64,000 nt of DNA, from the NCBI RefSeq assembly GCF_007859765.1, contig NZ_SIHJ01000001.1, positions 1,632,067-1,696,066 on the forward strand. Reading direction: 5' to 3'. The notes beneath the pieces are model-generated. The model searched no databases and had not been told where the DNA came from. It was given only the letters and a program-made list of their open reading frames with translations. The translations under genes were made by a program, and so were the position numbers. Position 1 is the first letter of the stretch, and each line of letters starts with the position of its first letter. This document shows, piece by piece, positions 29,830 through 37,505 of this stretch. The stretch comes from Posidoniimonas corsicana. GTDB lineage: Bacteria > Planctomycetota > Planctomycetia > Pirellulales > Lacipirellulaceae.

Positions 29830-30169
29830 CTGCCAGTTTGTTGCTGAAACCGGCCACCCGGCGCGGTCAAATGGAGGGTGCGCTCGTATGCCTGCTCGCC
29901 GGCGCCGGGAGGAACCACAACGGCAGGACGGACCCCTCGTACCCAGACCGGGCCGCAGCGATCCGGGCTTGCTCGTCTTGGTTCGACCGATTCGTCGGCG
30001 CCGTTTTGTCCCATCGGCGCGCAGAAACGGACAAAACCCACCCCAGCTACTGTGAGGAGATTAGCGCAACCGACGGTTTAAAAAGCACTTGCAGAAAACC
30101 TAAGGAGAAGTAGGCCCTGAGTTTTGTCCCCTCCGCGCGTGTTTTTGGACAAAACGAATCGGACAAAAC
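29830..30169 (+). repeat. Hairpin repeat, copy A
   Basis: About 340 bases that match, inverted, the region 45460-45806 by eye across both ends and the middle. The left block contains TGCCAGTTTGTTGCTGAAAC. Two hairpins with a GTTTTGTCC/GGACAAAAC stem sit at 30003-30037 and 30121-30155, with a third GGACAAAAC at 30161-30169. The 32 bases at 30139-30170 are identical to the other copy except for orientation. No transposase or coding frame is conserved. It may be a small non-autonomous mobile element or a structured RNA. Confidence 0.75.
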
Positions 30170-30408
30170 CAGCTCGAAGCCCTCTCTCTCAACTGTGGGA
30201 GGCGCCTCAGAGGCCGATTTGGATCTGTCGTTACACGCAATAAGGTGTGCTTGGAGAGCTCTCACACAACAGGTCTTTTATAGAGCCGCAAGACCTCGTG
30301 GAGGGGTTCGGGAGACGCGACACGATCGGGGGTGTGGTCCGGTGGGGATGTTGGCCTCTGGGTTGGGCAATCGCGGCGGGCGACCACCGCGCTTCGATTT
30401 GGGGCATT

Positions 30409-30560
30409 CTGCCAGTTCTTGGTAGAAAGTGAGCCACCCCGCGCGGTCCAATGTGGTGGTGAGGGGTCATAAGAGACGAGTTATAGGGCGGATGGGAGTG
30501 GTCGGTGATCGGCCGCGAACTCTTGTCCTTGCCTGTGTGCACGATTGGACAAGAGTCGCT
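30409..30560 (+). repeat. Hairpin repeat, degenerate copy C
   Basis: The block TGCCAGTTCTTGGTAGAAAG and the following GCCACCCCGCGCGGTCCAATG resemble the left block of copy A. About 110 bases further on, ACTCTTGTCC (30519-30528) pairs perfectly with GGACAAGAGT (30547-30556). This stem has the same core as copies A and B, but both arms have changed together (TTTTG to CTCTTG side and its complement). Located about 100 bases upstream of the nitrilase-family gene. Confidence 0.55.
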
Positions 30561-30658
30561 CGCCGAAGCCCATGACGGGGGCGCTGGTAGGGGAGGGCTC
30601 GCGTGGGCGAGTCGTGGGAAGCGGGCCGCAGCGCTGCCCGGGCTGGTTTGGAGGACGG

Positions 30659-31432
30659 ATGAAGATCGCGATTGCCCAACTCGACTGCCGGACGGGGGAC
30701 CCGGACCACAGCCTGGGCCGCATGGTCCGAATGGTGGGCGACGCCCGGCAGGCGGGGTGCGACGTGGTGGTGTTCCCGGAGATGAGCGACACCGGCTACT
30801 GGCCGGAGAAGTTCTCGGCGGCGGCTCTGCCCTGGCCCGGGCCGGCGGTGGATCGGTTGGCTGAGGCGGCCGCGGAGCAGTCGATCGCGGTGGTCGCGGG
30901 GCTCTCTGAACTGGACGGCGGGGCGGTCTACAACGCGTTGGCGTTCCTCGACGCCGACGGCCGCCTACTCGGCAAGTACCGCAAGATGCACCTCTACTCG
31001 CCGCCGCCCGCCAGCGAGCACGCGTACTGCCGGCCCGGCGTCGAGCCGACCGCGGTCCGCTGCCTGGGCGTCGATTGGGGGTTGTCGATCTGCTATGACC
31101 TGAGGTTCCCCGAACTGTACCGGCTGCCGGCGATCAGCGGCGCGCAGGTGCTGATCAACGTTGCCGCCTGGCCGGTCGCGCGGCCGACGCACTGGGACTA
31201 CCTGACCCGCGCCAGGGCGATCGAGAACCAGGCGTTCTTCGTGGCCGCCAACCGCGCTGGCACGGACGGGCCGTTCAAGTTCCTGGGCGGCAGCCGGATT
31301 GTCTCGCCAATGGGCGAGCTGCTGGCCGAGGCGGGCCGTGAGGAGCAGCTGATCACCGCCGAGCTAGACCTGTCCGAGGTCGACTCGTTTCGCACCAATG
31401 TGCCGGCGCTCGCCGACCGGGTGCTGCGTTGA
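30659..31432 (+). CDS. Nitrilase-superfamily carbon-nitrogen hydrolase
   Basis: A 257-residue amidase-fold enzyme with the Glu-Lys-Cys triad visible as VVFPEMSDTGYW (Glu), LGKYRKMHLY (Lys) and LSICYDLRFPELYR (Cys). The CYDLRFPEL signature is typical of the Nit branch (omega-amidase or deaminated-glutathione amidase), which is the likeliest activity, though other C-N hydrolases share it. The ATG at 30659 follows a strong GGAGG; the frame upstream of it has no domain character. Confidence 0.88.
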   Translation: MKIAIAQLDCRTGDPDHSLGRMVRMVGDARQAGCDVVVFPEMSDTGYWPEKFSAAALPWPGPAVDRLAEAAAEQSIAVVAGLSELDGGAVYNALAFLDADGRLLGKYRKMHLYSPPPASEHAYCRPGVEPTAVRCLGVDWGLSICYDLRFPELYRLPAISGAQVLINVAAWPVARPTHWDYLTRARAIENQAFFVAANRAGTDGPFKFLGGSRIVSPMGELLAEAGREEQLITAELDLSEVDSFRTNVPALADRVLR

Positions 31433-31463
31433 CGCCGCGCGCGGAGGGCTCTAGCCGCACCAG

Positions 31464-31943
31464 TTAATCGTCGAAGCGGATCTCGAGGATCTCGAACTTG
31501 TTGACGCCGGCGGGCACCTCGACCTCGGCCACCTCGCCGACCTTCTTGCCGATCAGGCCCTGGGCCAGCGGGCTGGTGACGTTGATGCGGCCCTCGTCGA
31601 TGTCCTCTTCGCCGGCGCCGACCATGGTGAACTCCTCGGTGTCGCCGAAGTCGAGGTCCTTCACCTTGACGGTGCAGCCGAACACGACCTCGTCCTTGGG
31701 GAGCTTCGACATGTCCACGATGGTGGCCTTGGCGAGCTTGGTCTTGAGCGAGTTGATCTTGGCCTGCAGCATGCCCTGCGACTCGCGGGCGCCGTGGTAC
31801 TCGGCGTTCTCCTTGAGGTCGCCCTCGGCGCGGGCCTCGGCGATCCGCTTGGTGATCTCCGGCATCTGCACGTTTTCCATCTCTTCCAGCTCGGCGCGGA
31901 TCTTCTCGTAGCCGGCACGGGTCATGGGGACGGCGTCGCTCAT
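31464..31943 (-). CDS. greA: Transcription elongation factor GreA
   Basis: A 159-residue factor that rescues backtracked RNA polymerase by stimulating transcript cleavage. The N-terminal coiled coil carries the acidic tip in [16 protein letters not shown]; the C-terminal FKBP-like domain includes [15 protein letters not shown] and ends in EILEIRFDD. The ATG at 31943 is preferred to an in-frame GTG four codons upstream. A strong terminator for the gene upstream lies just before it. Confidence 0.95.
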   Translation of the reverse strand: MSDAVPMTRAGYEKIRAELEEMENVQMPEITKRIAEARAEGDLKENAEYHGARESQGMLQAKINSLKTKLAKATIVDMSKLPKDEVVFGCTVKVKDLDFGDTEEFTMVGAGEEDIDEGRINVTSPLAQGLIGKKVGEVAEVEVPAGVNKFEILEIRFDD

Positions 31944-31981
31944 GTCACAACTCACTCGGTCGGGTCGCGTTGGGGGTAGCC

Positions 31982-32015
31982 AAAAAAAGAAGCAGGGCCC
32001 TCTCTCCGAGGGCCC
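31982..32015 (-). terminator. Rho-independent terminator downstream of the zinc-ribbon gene
   Basis: On the minus strand: GGGCCCTC-GGAGA-GAGGGCCC followed by TGCTTCTTTTTTT. An 8-base-pair GC-rich stem with a 5-base loop and a T-tract, between the zinc-ribbon coiled-coil gene and greA, implying that greA has its own promoter in the short gap. Confidence 0.85.
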
Positions 32016-32069
32016 CGCTGATGGACGTATTTTGAGGGGTCTGCGGCCTGCTGTAAAGACCGGTCGCTG

Positions 32070-32780
32070 CTAGCCGCCCAGGTAGAGCACGGCGCCGCAG
32101 GACTGGCAGAACGCCGGCCGGGACATGGCCAGCGTGTTCTGCATATTCAGCGTGATCTGCTGGCCGCAGCCGGTGCAGGTCTTGCCCTCCACGGCCGACA
32201 GGCCGTCGGCGCCCTTGGCCTTGACGATCCGCTGGTACTCGGCGCGGAAATCGCTGGGCAGCTTCGCGTCGGCTTCGACCCGCTCGCCCTCCACCCGCTC
32301 GATATCGGCGCGGATGACGTCGGCGGAGTCCTCGACCTGCTTGGTGACCCGCTGGAGCTCCTGCCGGCCCTTGGCCAGGTCCTCGTCGGCCTGGGCGGCG
32401 GCGGCGGTGAGCGTGTCGACGCGGCCGAGCGCCTCGAGGATCTCGTCCTCCATGACGCTGTTGGCCATTTCGGCGGCGGCGATCTGCTCGCCGAGGGCCT
32501 GGTACTCCTTGTTGCTGGAGCACTCGTTGAGCTTCACCTTCCAGTTGTCGATCCGCTGCTCGCCGCTCTTGAGGTCGAGCTGCTTGGCGTCGGCGGCCAT
32601 GCGGGTCTGCTTGACCAGCTCGTGCGCGGCGGCGGCGGCTGCCTCGAGCTTCGCGACGCTTGCCTGGTGGGCGGCGATCTGTCGGGGGCCACGCTCCAGG
32701 CGGCCCCGGAGGTCTTCCAGCTGCTGCAGCAGCCGGTGCAGCTCCATGAGCGATTCGGCGGGGACCGTGGTTGTTGACAT
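32070..32780 (-). CDS. Coiled-coil protein with C-terminal C4 zinc ribbon
   Basis: A 236-residue protein. Residues about 10-170 are a long antiparallel coiled coil rich in Ala, Glu and Gln; the C-terminal 45 residues hold a zinc ribbon with CTGCGQQI and FCQSCGAVLYL. This is the zf-RING_7/CT398-type family found in many phyla, thought to be an adaptor linked to nucleic-acid or secretion functions (CdsZ in Chlamydia). It is terminated by a strong hairpin before greA. Confidence 0.85.
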   Translation of the reverse strand: MSTTTVPAESLMELHRLLQQLEDLRGRLERGPRQIAAHQASVAKLEAAAAAAHELVKQTRMAADAKQLDLKSGEQRIDNWKVKLNECSSNKEYQALGEQIAAAEMANSVMEDEILEALGRVDTLTAAAAQADEDLAKGRQELQRVTKQVEDSADVIRADIERVEGERVEADAKLPSDFRAEYQRIVKAKGADGLSAVEGKTCTGCGQQITLNMQNTLAMSRPAFCQSCGAVLYLGG

Positions 32781-32884
32781 CGAGGAGCCAATCCTGAACG
32801 AGGGGGCCCTGAGCGGCAGCCGTGTCCGCGGGCGGGGTGAACCTTAGTTGTATGTCCTGCGGCGGCGATTGCCAATCGGTGCGC

Positions 32885-33871
32885 CTAGTCGCTGCGAAAC
32901 CCGACTTCGGCGTAAACCGGCCGGTGGTTCGAGCCGTGGGCGTTGCCCACCCACCGCGACCCGCAGGCCAGGTCGGGGGTTATGAGGCACTGGTCGATCG
33001 GCACCCCGACCAGGCGGCTGAGGAGGGGGACGCCCGCCGGGTACGTGTAGGTCAGACCGCGTCCCCGCGAGGTGTCGGTAAGGCCTAGGCCCGCGATGAC
33101 CTCACTCAACCTGGGGCACCAGGGTGTCTGGTTGAAGTCACCCACGATGACGGTTGGCAGCGGGCTAGTGTCGAACCACGACCGCAGCCCCATCATCTGT
33201 ACGTCCTGGATCCGGCAGCCTTCCCGGGTGGTGGGGCGCGTGGCGTGCAGCACGAGCAGTCGGATCTCACGCTCTCCGTAACGCACCCGCGCTTCGAGGG
33301 CGTAAGGCGGCCTGGCGAACCGCGTGGAGATGAGCTCTACCGGTCCACCCCTGCGGACCGCAATCGCGTACTGATCGTGAGAGTCGGTGTCGTATCCTTC
33401 GATCCGAGGCGGCGTGGGGCCGATTAGTGAGCGGGGTAGCTCGCACAGCAGGGCAACATCAACGCCGCTTTCTGCAACCAACTTTGAGACTTCCGTCGGC
33501 GTCTCATGCCCGGTCCAAGTGTTCCAGCTGATCAGTTGGAAGGACTCGGTTGGCGGTGGGCCCGTGACGGGGAGTAGCCACGGCCAAAGGTACGAGAGGT
33601 TGATCGCAATCGCAGCTGTCGAGGCCGTTAACGAGCTCCAGCCGCCACGCACTATGAGTGACAACAGCAGCAGACCCACGCCGGCCGCCAGCAGTTGGGG
33701 GCGGAACGGCGTTACGAGGCGCGCCGTCCAGTGGAGCGCGTCGAAGCCCGCGTAGAGCGAGGCCGCCGCTGCAGCGAAGGACGCTAGGCACACCAACCGA
33801 CGCGTGGTCAAAGCCAGCAGGCCGGGCCCGTCGCGGTCCGGTTTCGGCGGGGGAGGGGGGGCGTCGGCCAT
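32885..33871 (-). CDS. Membrane-anchored endonuclease/exonuclease/phosphatase-family protein
   Basis: A 328-residue protein with three N-terminal membrane segments (about residues 25-105) and a C-terminal EEP domain. Motifs are ISWNTWTG (Asn), ALLCELPRS (metal Glu), VLHATRP, VIVGDFNQTPW (Asp/Asn) and GSNHRPVYAEV (the His of the Asp-His dyad; the usual SDH is SNH here). Related membrane EEP proteins act on phosphoesters outside or at the membrane; the substrate is unknown. The next gene on this strand ends 9 bases upstream of its start. Confidence 0.85.
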   Translation of the reverse strand: MADAPPPPPKPDRDGPGLLALTTRRLVCLASFAAAAASLYAGFDALHWTARLVTPFRPQLLAAGVGLLLLSLIVRGGWSSLTASTAAIAINLSYLWPWLLPVTGPPPTESFQLISWNTWTGHETPTEVSKLVAESGVDVALLCELPRSLIGPTPPRIEGYDTDSHDQYAIAVRRGGPVELISTRFARPPYALEARVRYGEREIRLLVLHATRPTTREGCRIQDVQMMGLRSWFDTSPLPTVIVGDFNQTPWCPRLSEVIAGLGLTDTSRGRGLTYTYPAGVPLLSRLVGVPIDQCLITPDLACGSRWVGNAHGSNHRPVYAEVGFRSD

Positions 33872-33880
33872 GCCGGGCGG

Positions 33881-34270
33881 CTAGCCGATCAGCCGCTTTA
33901 CGCTGTCGATCAGCCGGTCCATGGGGAACGGCTTGCGGAGGTAGTCGTCCACGCCCAGCATCTCCGCGTAAGCCTTGTGGCGGCTGCCCTCGTTGGCGGT
34001 GATCATGATCACGCGCGGCGGGTCCTCGCTGGTGCGGCGCAGCTTCTCTAGCACCAGGAACCCGCTCCGCTTGGGCATCATCATGTCGAGGATGACCAGC
34101 TGCGGATTCTCCCGCTCGGTCAGGGCGAGTCCCTGATTGCCATCGCGGGCGACCAGCACCTCGTAGCCGTTGGACTCCAGGGCTAGCCGCAGGGACTCAA
34201 TAATCTCGGCGTCGTCGTCAACAAGCAGCACCCGCTTGGCGGCGGCGTCGGAATCGGAAGTCTTGGCCAT
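33881..34270 (-). CDS. Single-domain response regulator (CheY-like)
   Basis: A 129-residue stand-alone receiver. The acidic pair is in LLVDDDAEI, the phosphoacceptor Asp62 in VILDMMMPKRSG, the Thr91 switch position in MITANEG, and Lys113 in YLRKPFPM. There is no output domain, so it acts through protein contacts. No histidine kinase lies nearby. It precedes the membrane EEP gene by 9 bases and may be cotranscribed with it. Confidence 0.93.
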   Translation of the reverse strand: MAKTSDSDAAAKRVLLVDDDAEIIESLRLALESNGYEVLVARDGNQGLALTERENPQLVILDMMMPKRSGFLVLEKLRRTSEDPPRVIMITANEGSRHKAYAEMLGVDDYLRKPFPMDRLIDSVKRLIG

Positions 34271-34449
34271 GGCTTTCTGTCGTATGCGTATTGGGGCCCT
34301 GGCAGGGCCGCCGGCGTGGTCAGCCGGGGATCGAAGGGCCGCTTAATCGATGCAAGGGTAAGCCCTTAGATATATCGGCTTGCCGCCGGTTTTCAAAGGC
34401 GCCGTGGGCCCACCAGCGGGGAAACCAAGGCTTTGCCGGAAGGCCCGAC

Positions 34450-35586
34450 CTAGGCGGCTGCCCGCTCGGCGACCAGGCCGAGCAGGCCGGCGCACAGCTC
34501 CGCGACGCGAGACGCCGCGTCCGGGCGGGCGATAGCGCGGGCCGACTGCGACATCCGGGCCCGGCGCACATCGTTGGGGAGCAGCTGACCGAGCTGTCGG
34601 GCGAGGCTAACTTCAACCGGCTCCGGGCCGTTCTCAGCCACCATCACGGCCGCTCCCGCCGAGACACAGGCGGCCGCATTGGCGGCTTGGTGGTCGTCCA
34701 CGACGGTGGCGTCTGGCACGACGATCGCAGGCAGGCCGACCGCCTGCAACTCGGCCAACGTCGACGCGCCGGCGCGGCAGATGGTCAGGTCGCTGGCGGC
34801 GTACGCGGTGGCGATCTCGTCAAGCTGTGAAACAACCAGTGCGTCGAGCCCGGCAGCTTGGTAGGCGAGTTCGGTTGCCTGCAGTTGGCCTCTGCCTGCT
34901 TGGTGGACGATCCGCCAGCCGTCCAGGTTCTTGCGGACCCGGGCCAAGGCCGCCACGACGCCACGATTGAGCACATCGGACCGAGATCCGTTGGCCCCCG
35001 CCAGCACAAGCAGCTGCTTGCCGCCTTCGTGGTTGCCAGTGGCGGGCAGCGCGCCGGAGTGGATCTGGGAAAACTCATCTCGAGTGGGCACGCCGGTCAC
35101 AACGAGCGGCGACTCGACCGGCAGCCCGGACTGGGCGTCCGAGTGAGCCAGGCAGACGGCCTCGGCGTGCCGCCCCAGGGTGCGGGCGGTGCGCGATACG
35201 CGGGCGTTCTGTTCCAGCAGGACGAACGGCACACAGCGGCTGTGGGCGGCTCGGGCCATGACGCCGGATACGGGGCCGCCTAACCCGAGTAGCAGCGAGG
35301 CCTTCTTCTCGCCTAGCAGCCAGCGTGACGCCCAGTAGCCCGCCGTGTTGTCGGTCAGGTAGCGGATGCTTTCCAGCGGGCTGCGGGGCAGCGCGTGGGC
35401 CGGCACCGAGAGGTAGTTGTGGCAGGCCGTCAGCGCGTCGTGCCGTTCGCTGGCGTCGCCGGAGCCTACGAAGGTCAGCTCCAGCTGGGGGCAGAGCTCA
35501 CCTAGCCGTTGGGCGACGGCGAGCCCGGGGAAGAGATTGCCCAGCCGGCCGCCGCCGGCGATGACAAGGTGCGGGCTTAGAATCAT
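34450..35586 (-). CDS. MurG-like glycosyltransferase with altered N-terminal loop
   Basis: A 378-residue GT-B protein related to MurG, which transfers GlcNAc to lipid I. Equivalent blocks are LVIAGGGRLGNLFPGLAVA, LLGLGGPVSGVMARAA, VLLEQNARVSRTART, VTGVPTRDEF and ICRAGASTLAELQAVGLPA. The usual GGTGGH loop near the N-terminus is GGGRLGN, so the catalytic His is Asn. It may be a divergent paralogue rather than the housekeeping MurG. The start at 35586 (MILSPHLVIAGG) is preceded by a strong hairpin, not by a clear ribosome-binding site. The MurE-like gene lies upstream on the same strand. Confidence 0.75.
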   Translation of the reverse strand: MILSPHLVIAGGGRLGNLFPGLAVAQRLGELCPQLELTFVGSGDASERHDALTACHNYLSVPAHALPRSPLESIRYLTDNTAGYWASRWLLGEKKASLLLGLGGPVSGVMARAAHSRCVPFVLLEQNARVSRTARTLGRHAEAVCLAHSDAQSGLPVESPLVVTGVPTRDEFSQIHSGALPATGNHEGGKQLLVLAGANGSRSDVLNRGVVAALARVRKNLDGWRIVHQAGRGQLQATELAYQAAGLDALVVSQLDEIATAYAASDLTICRAGASTLAELQAVGLPAIVVPDATVVDDHQAANAAACVSAGAAVMVAENGPEPVEVSLARQLGQLLPNDVRRARMSQSARAIARPDAASRVAELCAGLLGLVAERAAA

Positions 35587-35606
35587 GACGGCGCGCCAAT
35601 AAGGAA

Positions 35607-35629
35607 GGGCCGGGCCCCAGGCCCGGCCC
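35607..35629 (-). terminator. GC-rich hairpin 20 bases before the MurG-like start
   Basis: GGGCCGGGCC-CCA-GGCCCGGCCC (plus strand) is a perfect 10-base-pair stem. On the minus strand it is followed by TTCCTTATT, so it may terminate transcripts from the MurE-like gene or act as an attenuator; it also occupies the region where the ribosome would load for the MurG-like gene. Confidence 0.5.
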
Positions 35630-35650
35630 CGAGGGGTGTATCCGCTGAGT

Positions 35651-35676
35651 CGCCGGGGCGGCAAGCCGCCCCGGCG
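35651..35676. repeat. Perfect 12-bp hairpin in the MurE-like/MurG-like gap
   Basis: CGCCGGGGCGGC-AA-GCCGCCCCGGCG is a perfect inverted repeat with a 2-base spacer, about 20 bases from the preceding hairpin. There is no T-tract. Two such strong hairpins in tandem before a gene are unusual for this window. Confidence 0.55.
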
Positions 35677-35686
35677 CTCAGCAATT

Positions 35687-35816
35687 AAGCTTCATCGTGA
35701 AGCACCACAAGGAGCGGTTGACCCAGTTACCGCGGAACCTCGTGGCAGCATGCTCCAACCCAGGGGAGGGTGGCGACGCTAGACCCCGCAATCTTGCGTC
35801 ACCGACGATGAAGCTT
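35687..35816 (-). ncRNA. Candidate structured RNA closed by a 12-bp inverted repeat
   Basis: AAGCTTCATCGT (35687-35698) and ACGATGAAGCTT (35805-35816) are perfect complements that enclose 106 bases. Inside are further paired segments: GGAGC/GCTCC, CCACAAGG/CCTCGTGG (one mismatch) and GACGC/GCGTC. The whole could fold into a closed, branched structure of about 130 nt upstream of the MurG-like gene. It matches no RNA family I recognise. It could also be a small palindromic mobile element. Confidence 0.4.
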
Positions 35817-35847
35817 CAGCATGGTTTGGTGAGCGGCTTGCGCCGCT

Positions 35848-37296
35848 TTAGGGCATCGTGACAGGCTCCCTGGTGTTCGACAGGCGGAGCTCCAGCAGCT
35901 GGCGCACAAGCCCTTCTTCCGCCCGGCGACAAGCCGGCGGCTTGGGGGACCCGGTCAGCACCACGGTGTCGCCGGGCTCGGCGAGGGCGAGCGCTAACGC
36001 GACGGCGCTGAAGCGGTCTTCCACGTGTTTGGTTTGGGGGCCGGTCTCGACCGGTTCGCCGTCCCGCGGGCAGATCACCAGGTCGCCCAGCGCAGTGGCC
36101 ACCGAACAGACCGACAGCGGCGGGTTCTCCGCGAGCACAGCGATCACGCGTCCGGTGGTCATCGATCGGGCGGAGTTGAGCGACGCGCGGACCCGCTCGG
36201 CCGACGCGCCCTGGTCGATGAGGACCGGGAACGATTGCCCGCAGGGCGAGCCCTGCATCACGCCGGGCAGCTTGGCCACCGACTCGACGCCGGACGCGGC
36301 GTCGTGCAGGCTGACGCCCATCGCGTGCGCGGTGGCGATCGCTGCGAGGTAGTCGAGGGCGAACGAATCGCCGGAAATCGGTAGGTTGACCGCCGCCGTG
36401 TCGGCGCCGATGGAGACCATCATCACCTGCCCGCCAGCTCCGCACTCAACGACCGTGCCCTGCACGTCGGCGGGCTTGTCGAGCCCGTAGGTGACGCACA
36501 GGCCATCGCGTCCCGCGAGCAGCTTTAGGCAGTGGGGGTCGTTGGCGTTGGCCACCAGCGTGGCGAACGGCGGCAGGTCCTCAACCAGGGCGGCCGCCAG
36601 CAGCCGTTCTTCCTCAGGAGAGCGCCCGCCGGAGCGGTCGAAGGTTTGGTTGGTTAGGCAGAGCACGCCAAGCCGGATGCCGGCGTGGCTGTGCTGACGG
36701 AGCGAGCGGGGCGACAGCTCGAGCACCGCGGATCCGCAGCCCTCGGCCTCGCAATCGCCCAGCCACCGGGCGAGCCTAGCGGCTCCGGGGGCCGGGAGGT
36801 GGGTCTCTAGTGCGGCGGCGCCGTTAAACTCCAGGTTGTCGATCAGGCAGCCGCAGCGGGCGCCGGCGTGCCGCTGGATGCGGGCCAGCAGCCGCCCTAC
36901 CGTCGACTTCCCGTGGGCGCCGGCGATGCCGGCCACGGTCAGCGATCGGCTCGGGTCGCCTACCAGGCGTTGGCAGAACTCGCCGTAGGCCACCCGTGCG
37001 TCGGGGACCACGAACTGCGGGACTTCGAAGACCGGCAGGTACTGGTCGGTGACGACGGCCTTCGCGCCGCACTGCACGGCTAGCTTCACAGCAGCTGTGG
37101 GGTCTTCGACGCAGCTGTCCAGGGCGAAGTAGACATCGCCGGGACGGGTGTCGGTAGCGTCGGTGGTGCAGCTCTCGGCGTGGACGCTGCGGTCACCAAA
37201 CACCCGAACATCCGCCAGGGCGTCGAGTAGGCATACGCCGACCGGTTGTCGAAGAGTCTTCTGCACGCGCGGCCTCCTTGCCTGCGTGAGTTGCAT
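35848..37296 (-). CDS. MurE-like Mur ligase with altered substrate motif
   Basis: A 482-residue Mur-ligase-fold protein. The N-terminal domain has TRPGDVYFALDS as in MurE; the ATP loop is GIAGAHGKSTVGRLL; NANDPHC and LPGVMQGSPCGQSFPVLID follow in family order. The usual DYAHTPD signature of MurE is DQGASAE and the HLDFHG region is not recognisable, so normal MurE activity is doubtful. The start at 37296 (MQLTQARRP) is chosen because the 56 codons upstream have no domain character. It lies directly upstream of the MurG-like gene, which suggests a linked role in envelope biosynthesis. Confidence 0.75.
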   Translation of the reverse strand: MQLTQARRPRVQKTLRQPVGVCLLDALADVRVFGDRSVHAESCTTDATDTRPGDVYFALDSCVEDPTAAVKLAVQCGAKAVVTDQYLPVFEVPQFVVPDARVAYGEFCQRLVGDPSRSLTVAGIAGAHGKSTVGRLLARIQRHAGARCGCLIDNLEFNGAAALETHLPAPGAARLARWLGDCEAEGCGSAVLELSPRSLRQHSHAGIRLGVLCLTNQTFDRSGGRSPEEERLLAAALVEDLPPFATLVANANDPHCLKLLAGRDGLCVTYGLDKPADVQGTVVECGAGGQVMMVSIGADTAAVNLPISGDSFALDYLAAIATAHAMGVSLHDAASGVESVAKLPGVMQGSPCGQSFPVLIDQGASAERVRASLNSARSMTTGRVIAVLAENPPLSVCSVATALGDLVICPRDGEPVETGPQTKHVEDRFSAVALALALAEPGDTVVLTGSPKPPACRRAEEGLVRQLLELRLSNTREPVTMP

Positions 37297-37442
37297 AGTT
37301 GACGTCCCCGTCCTTGGGGTGACAGGATGTTCGGCGAATCCCCGAACCGCGTCAAGGGAAGTTCTGGGGCTGCCCTGGATTCGGTGCGAAGTTCCGCTCT
37401 CCGCACGGTTTGCGTCGTTGGCGGTATCGCGCTGGGCGCACG

Positions 37443-37478
37443 AAAAAAGCCCGCCCCCGAGCAATGCAGGGGCGGGCT
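37443..37478 (-). terminator. Rho-independent terminator of the Tyr-rich secreted protein gene
   Basis: Minus strand: AGCCCGCCCC, an 11-base loop, GGGGCGGGCT followed by TTTTTC. A 10-base-pair GC-rich stem with a T-tract, about 30 bases after the stop of the Tyr-rich protein gene. Confidence 0.88.
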
Positions 37479-37505
37479 GTGGAGTTCTCAGGTGGCTCGT
37501 TCGCG

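Larger units (their letters stand above)
29633..30658. other. One-kilobase gene-free region with interspersed repeats
   Basis: No supportable gene. The left part holds a GGGGGCTAACGCCC element (about 29721-29734). From 29830 to 30169 lies copy A of a hairpin repeat, and from 30409 to 30560 a degenerate copy C. Between them, AGGTCTT...AAGACCT near 30271-30295 forms a 7-base-pair hairpin. The short open frames here are not conserved in phase between copies A and B of the repeat, so they are unlikely to be genes. Confidence 0.6.

Noticed and set aside
29786-30113. Open frames covering hairpin-repeat copy A
   Set aside because: Copies A and B do not keep the same reading frame, so the sequence similarity is not due to coding.
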